Assembly (NCBI GenBank): GCA_002693605.1
Contig: NZQO01000100.1
Span: 1 to 8,666, forward strand
Source of the DNA: Flavobacteriaceae bacterium
Lineage (GTDB): Bacteria; Bacteroidota; Bacteroidia; Flavobacteriales; Flavobacteriaceae
Direction of reading: 5' to 3'
Length of the DNA: 8,666 bases
The notes below the pieces were generated by a model. It was given only the letters and a program-made list of their open reading frames with translations, had not been told where the DNA came from and searched no databases. Below are positions 7,671 to 8,666 of the stretch, piece after piece. The position numbers and the translations under genes are program-made. Numbering within the stretch: position 1 is the stretch's first letter; each line of letters begins with the position of its first letter.

Positions 7671-8134
7671 TGGCAAATACCTACAAAACAGAATCACATA
7701 CGCGCAGTATATTGAAGGGTATCTCGTGGCGAGTATTCGCTACTACCGATACGGTCTTGGTCGTATTTGCGGTGACGTGTCTTTATGGCGACTGCAGTTT
7801 CGAAACCGCAGTGAAAATAGGAGCGACGGAGTTCTTAGTAAAACTATTCGTCTATTACGGGCACGAACGCATTTGGCAGCGGTTTCAACTGCCAGATCGT
7901 AGCAGCAAGATTATAACGCTTTATAAATCAATTTCGTGGCGGGTAGTGGCAACGACAATGACGTTCTTAATTTCGGGAGCCATCCTCAATCAATTTAATG
8001 AGGTTGCTATTTCGATAGCATTCACCGAGTTAATTACTAAATTTGCACTGTACTACGTACACGAACGACTGTGGTTGCGACTGCCGTTGGGTCATATCAG
8101 GTCGGTAATGTACGGTTATTTCAGAAAAAAATGA
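7670..8134 (+). CDS. Two-repeat DUF2061 membrane protein in the PAPS operon
   Basis: This 154-aa protein consists of two copies of the DUF2061 unit, at residues about 13-72 and 83-138. Each unit starts with ISWRV-ATT and ends with a conserved pattern of Glu, Lys, a Tyr pair and HER-W (EFLVKLFVYYGHERIW and ELITKFALYYVHERLW). Each has two hydrophobic segments, so four membrane helices are expected (roughly 23-38, 50-63, 91-106, 112-130). Many DUF2061 proteins are a single unit, so this one is an internal duplication or fusion. It starts at the ATG overlapping the cysQ stop and ends in an ATGA overlap with cysC, which places it firmly in sulfate activation. Function is unknown. A role in sulfate uptake or in anchoring the pathway to the inner membrane is inference from position only. 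Confidence 0.9.
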   Translation: MANTYKTESHTRSILKGISWRVFATTDTVLVVFAVTCLYGDCSFETAVKIGATEFLVKLFVYYGHERIWQRFQLPDRSSKIITLYKSISWRVVATTMTFLISGAILNQFNEVAISIAFTELITKFALYYVHERLWLRLPLGHIRSVMYGYFRKK

Positions 8135-8666
8135 ACAAGAACATCGTTCCGCAAACCTATTCGGTAACTCGAGAAGATAGGTCGAGGTTACTGGGCCACG
8201 AGCCGTTATTACTTTGGTTTACCGGCCTGTCGGGCTCTGGCAAATCGACCATCGCCAATGGGGTGGAAAGAGCATTGCACAGGGAAAATGTAAAAACCTA
8301 TGTCCTGGATGGCGACAATGTTCGTGGTGGAATCAATAATGACCTTTCATTTTCTTCGGAAGATAGAACAGAGAACATCAGGCGCATCGCTGAGGTTTCG
8401 AAACTGATGCTCGATGCCGGACTTGTTGTCTTGGCGACATTCGTTTCGCCTTACAGGAATGACCGCGACGCAGTAAAACAAGCGGTGGGCTATACCAATA
8501 TGGTTGAAATATTCGTGAATACGCCTATAGCCGAATGCGAGCGAAGGGATGTAAAGGGGCTCTATGCCCGGGCACGGGCCGGGGAAATTTCTAACTTTAC
8601 CGGAATCGACGCCCCCTATGAGGCGCCCGTGGCAGCCGACATTCAAATAAATACGGTGGAGATGGA
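8131..8666 (+). CDS. cysC: Adenylylsulfate (APS) kinase CysC (3' end outside window)
   Basis: The enzyme phosphorylates adenosine 5'-phosphosulfate with ATP to give PAPS, the sulfuryl donor for sulfate reduction and sulfotransferases. The 178 visible residues contain the Walker A loop GLSGSGKS (32-39), DGDNVRGGIN (60-69), DRTENIRRIAEV, FVSPYR (104-109, with Ser106 at the position of the phospho-serine known in E. coli), and KGLYARARAGEISNFTGID near the end. APS kinases are about 200 aa, so only some 20-25 residues are missing and no ATP sulfurylase fusion can be judged. The position that is His in E. coli (DGDNVRHG) is Gly here (Gly66). The start is the ATG in the ATGA overlap with the DUF2061 stop, preceded by a run of A. 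Further sulfate-activation genes (cysD, cysN) are expected downstream but not visible. Confidence 0.95.
   Translation, partial: MNKNIVPQTYSVTREDRSRLLGHEPLLLWFTGLSGSGKSTIANGVERALHRENVKTYVLDGDNVRGGINNDLSFSSEDRTENIRRIAEVSKLMLDAGLVVLATFVSPYRNDRDAVKQAVGYTNMVEIFVNTPIAECERRDVKGLYARARAGEISNFTGIDAPYEAPVAADIQINTVEM

Noticed and set aside
8347..8646. A 99-codon minus-strand open frame at the window end
   Set aside because: It is antisense to cysC, whose Walker A loop and family motifs are clear.

Overview
The window looks like a piece of chromosome from a marine-type member of the Bacteroidota, most likely a flavobacterium. The case rests on three things: two very large metallophosphoesterase/Omp85-type outer membrane proteins of a form I know from that phylum, start codons preceded by A-rich leaders instead of Shine-Dalgarno sequences, and two promoters that fit the Bacteroidota TTTG-N19-TAnnTTTG pattern. 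No RNA genes, insertion sequences, CRISPR arrays or integration sites were seen. No gene-free stretch exceeds 200 bases.

Left part (1-6140, plus strand): two tandem paralogous genes for giant outer-membrane proteins, separated by 17 bases. The first is cut by the window edge. It shows only a middle domain and a C-terminal 16-strand-type barrel. The second is complete (1221 aa): lipoprotein signal, calcineurin-like metallophosphoesterase domain, a middle domain that I read as possibly protein-kinase-like, a short RTX-like glycine/aspartate segment, and an Omp85-like barrel with an LRGY motif. The phosphoesterase domain of the second gene has lost several metal ligands, while the middle domain of the first gene has lost motifs that the second keeps. 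This possible division of labour between two copies is the most interesting signal in the window.

Middle (6141-6881): a hairpin with T-runs on both sides serves as a shared terminator for the convergent outer-membrane gene and a dps gene. The dps gene (minus strand, 163 aa) has a complete ferroxidase site. It is divergent from the next operon, and the 199-base gap between them holds one promoter on each strand, both with the same -7 octamer and the same 19-base spacing.

Right part (6882-8666, plus strand): a tightly overlapping operon for activated-sulfate metabolism. It contains cysQ (3'-phosphoadenosine-5'-phosphate phosphatase), a two-repeat DUF2061 membrane protein, and cysC (APS kinase, cut by the window end). 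CysC makes PAPS and CysQ removes the PAP left after PAPS is used. The DUF2061 protein sits between them with overlapping start and stop codons, which suggests a membrane role tied to this pathway. Sulfate adenylyltransferase genes (cysD, cysN) would be expected next but lie outside the window.
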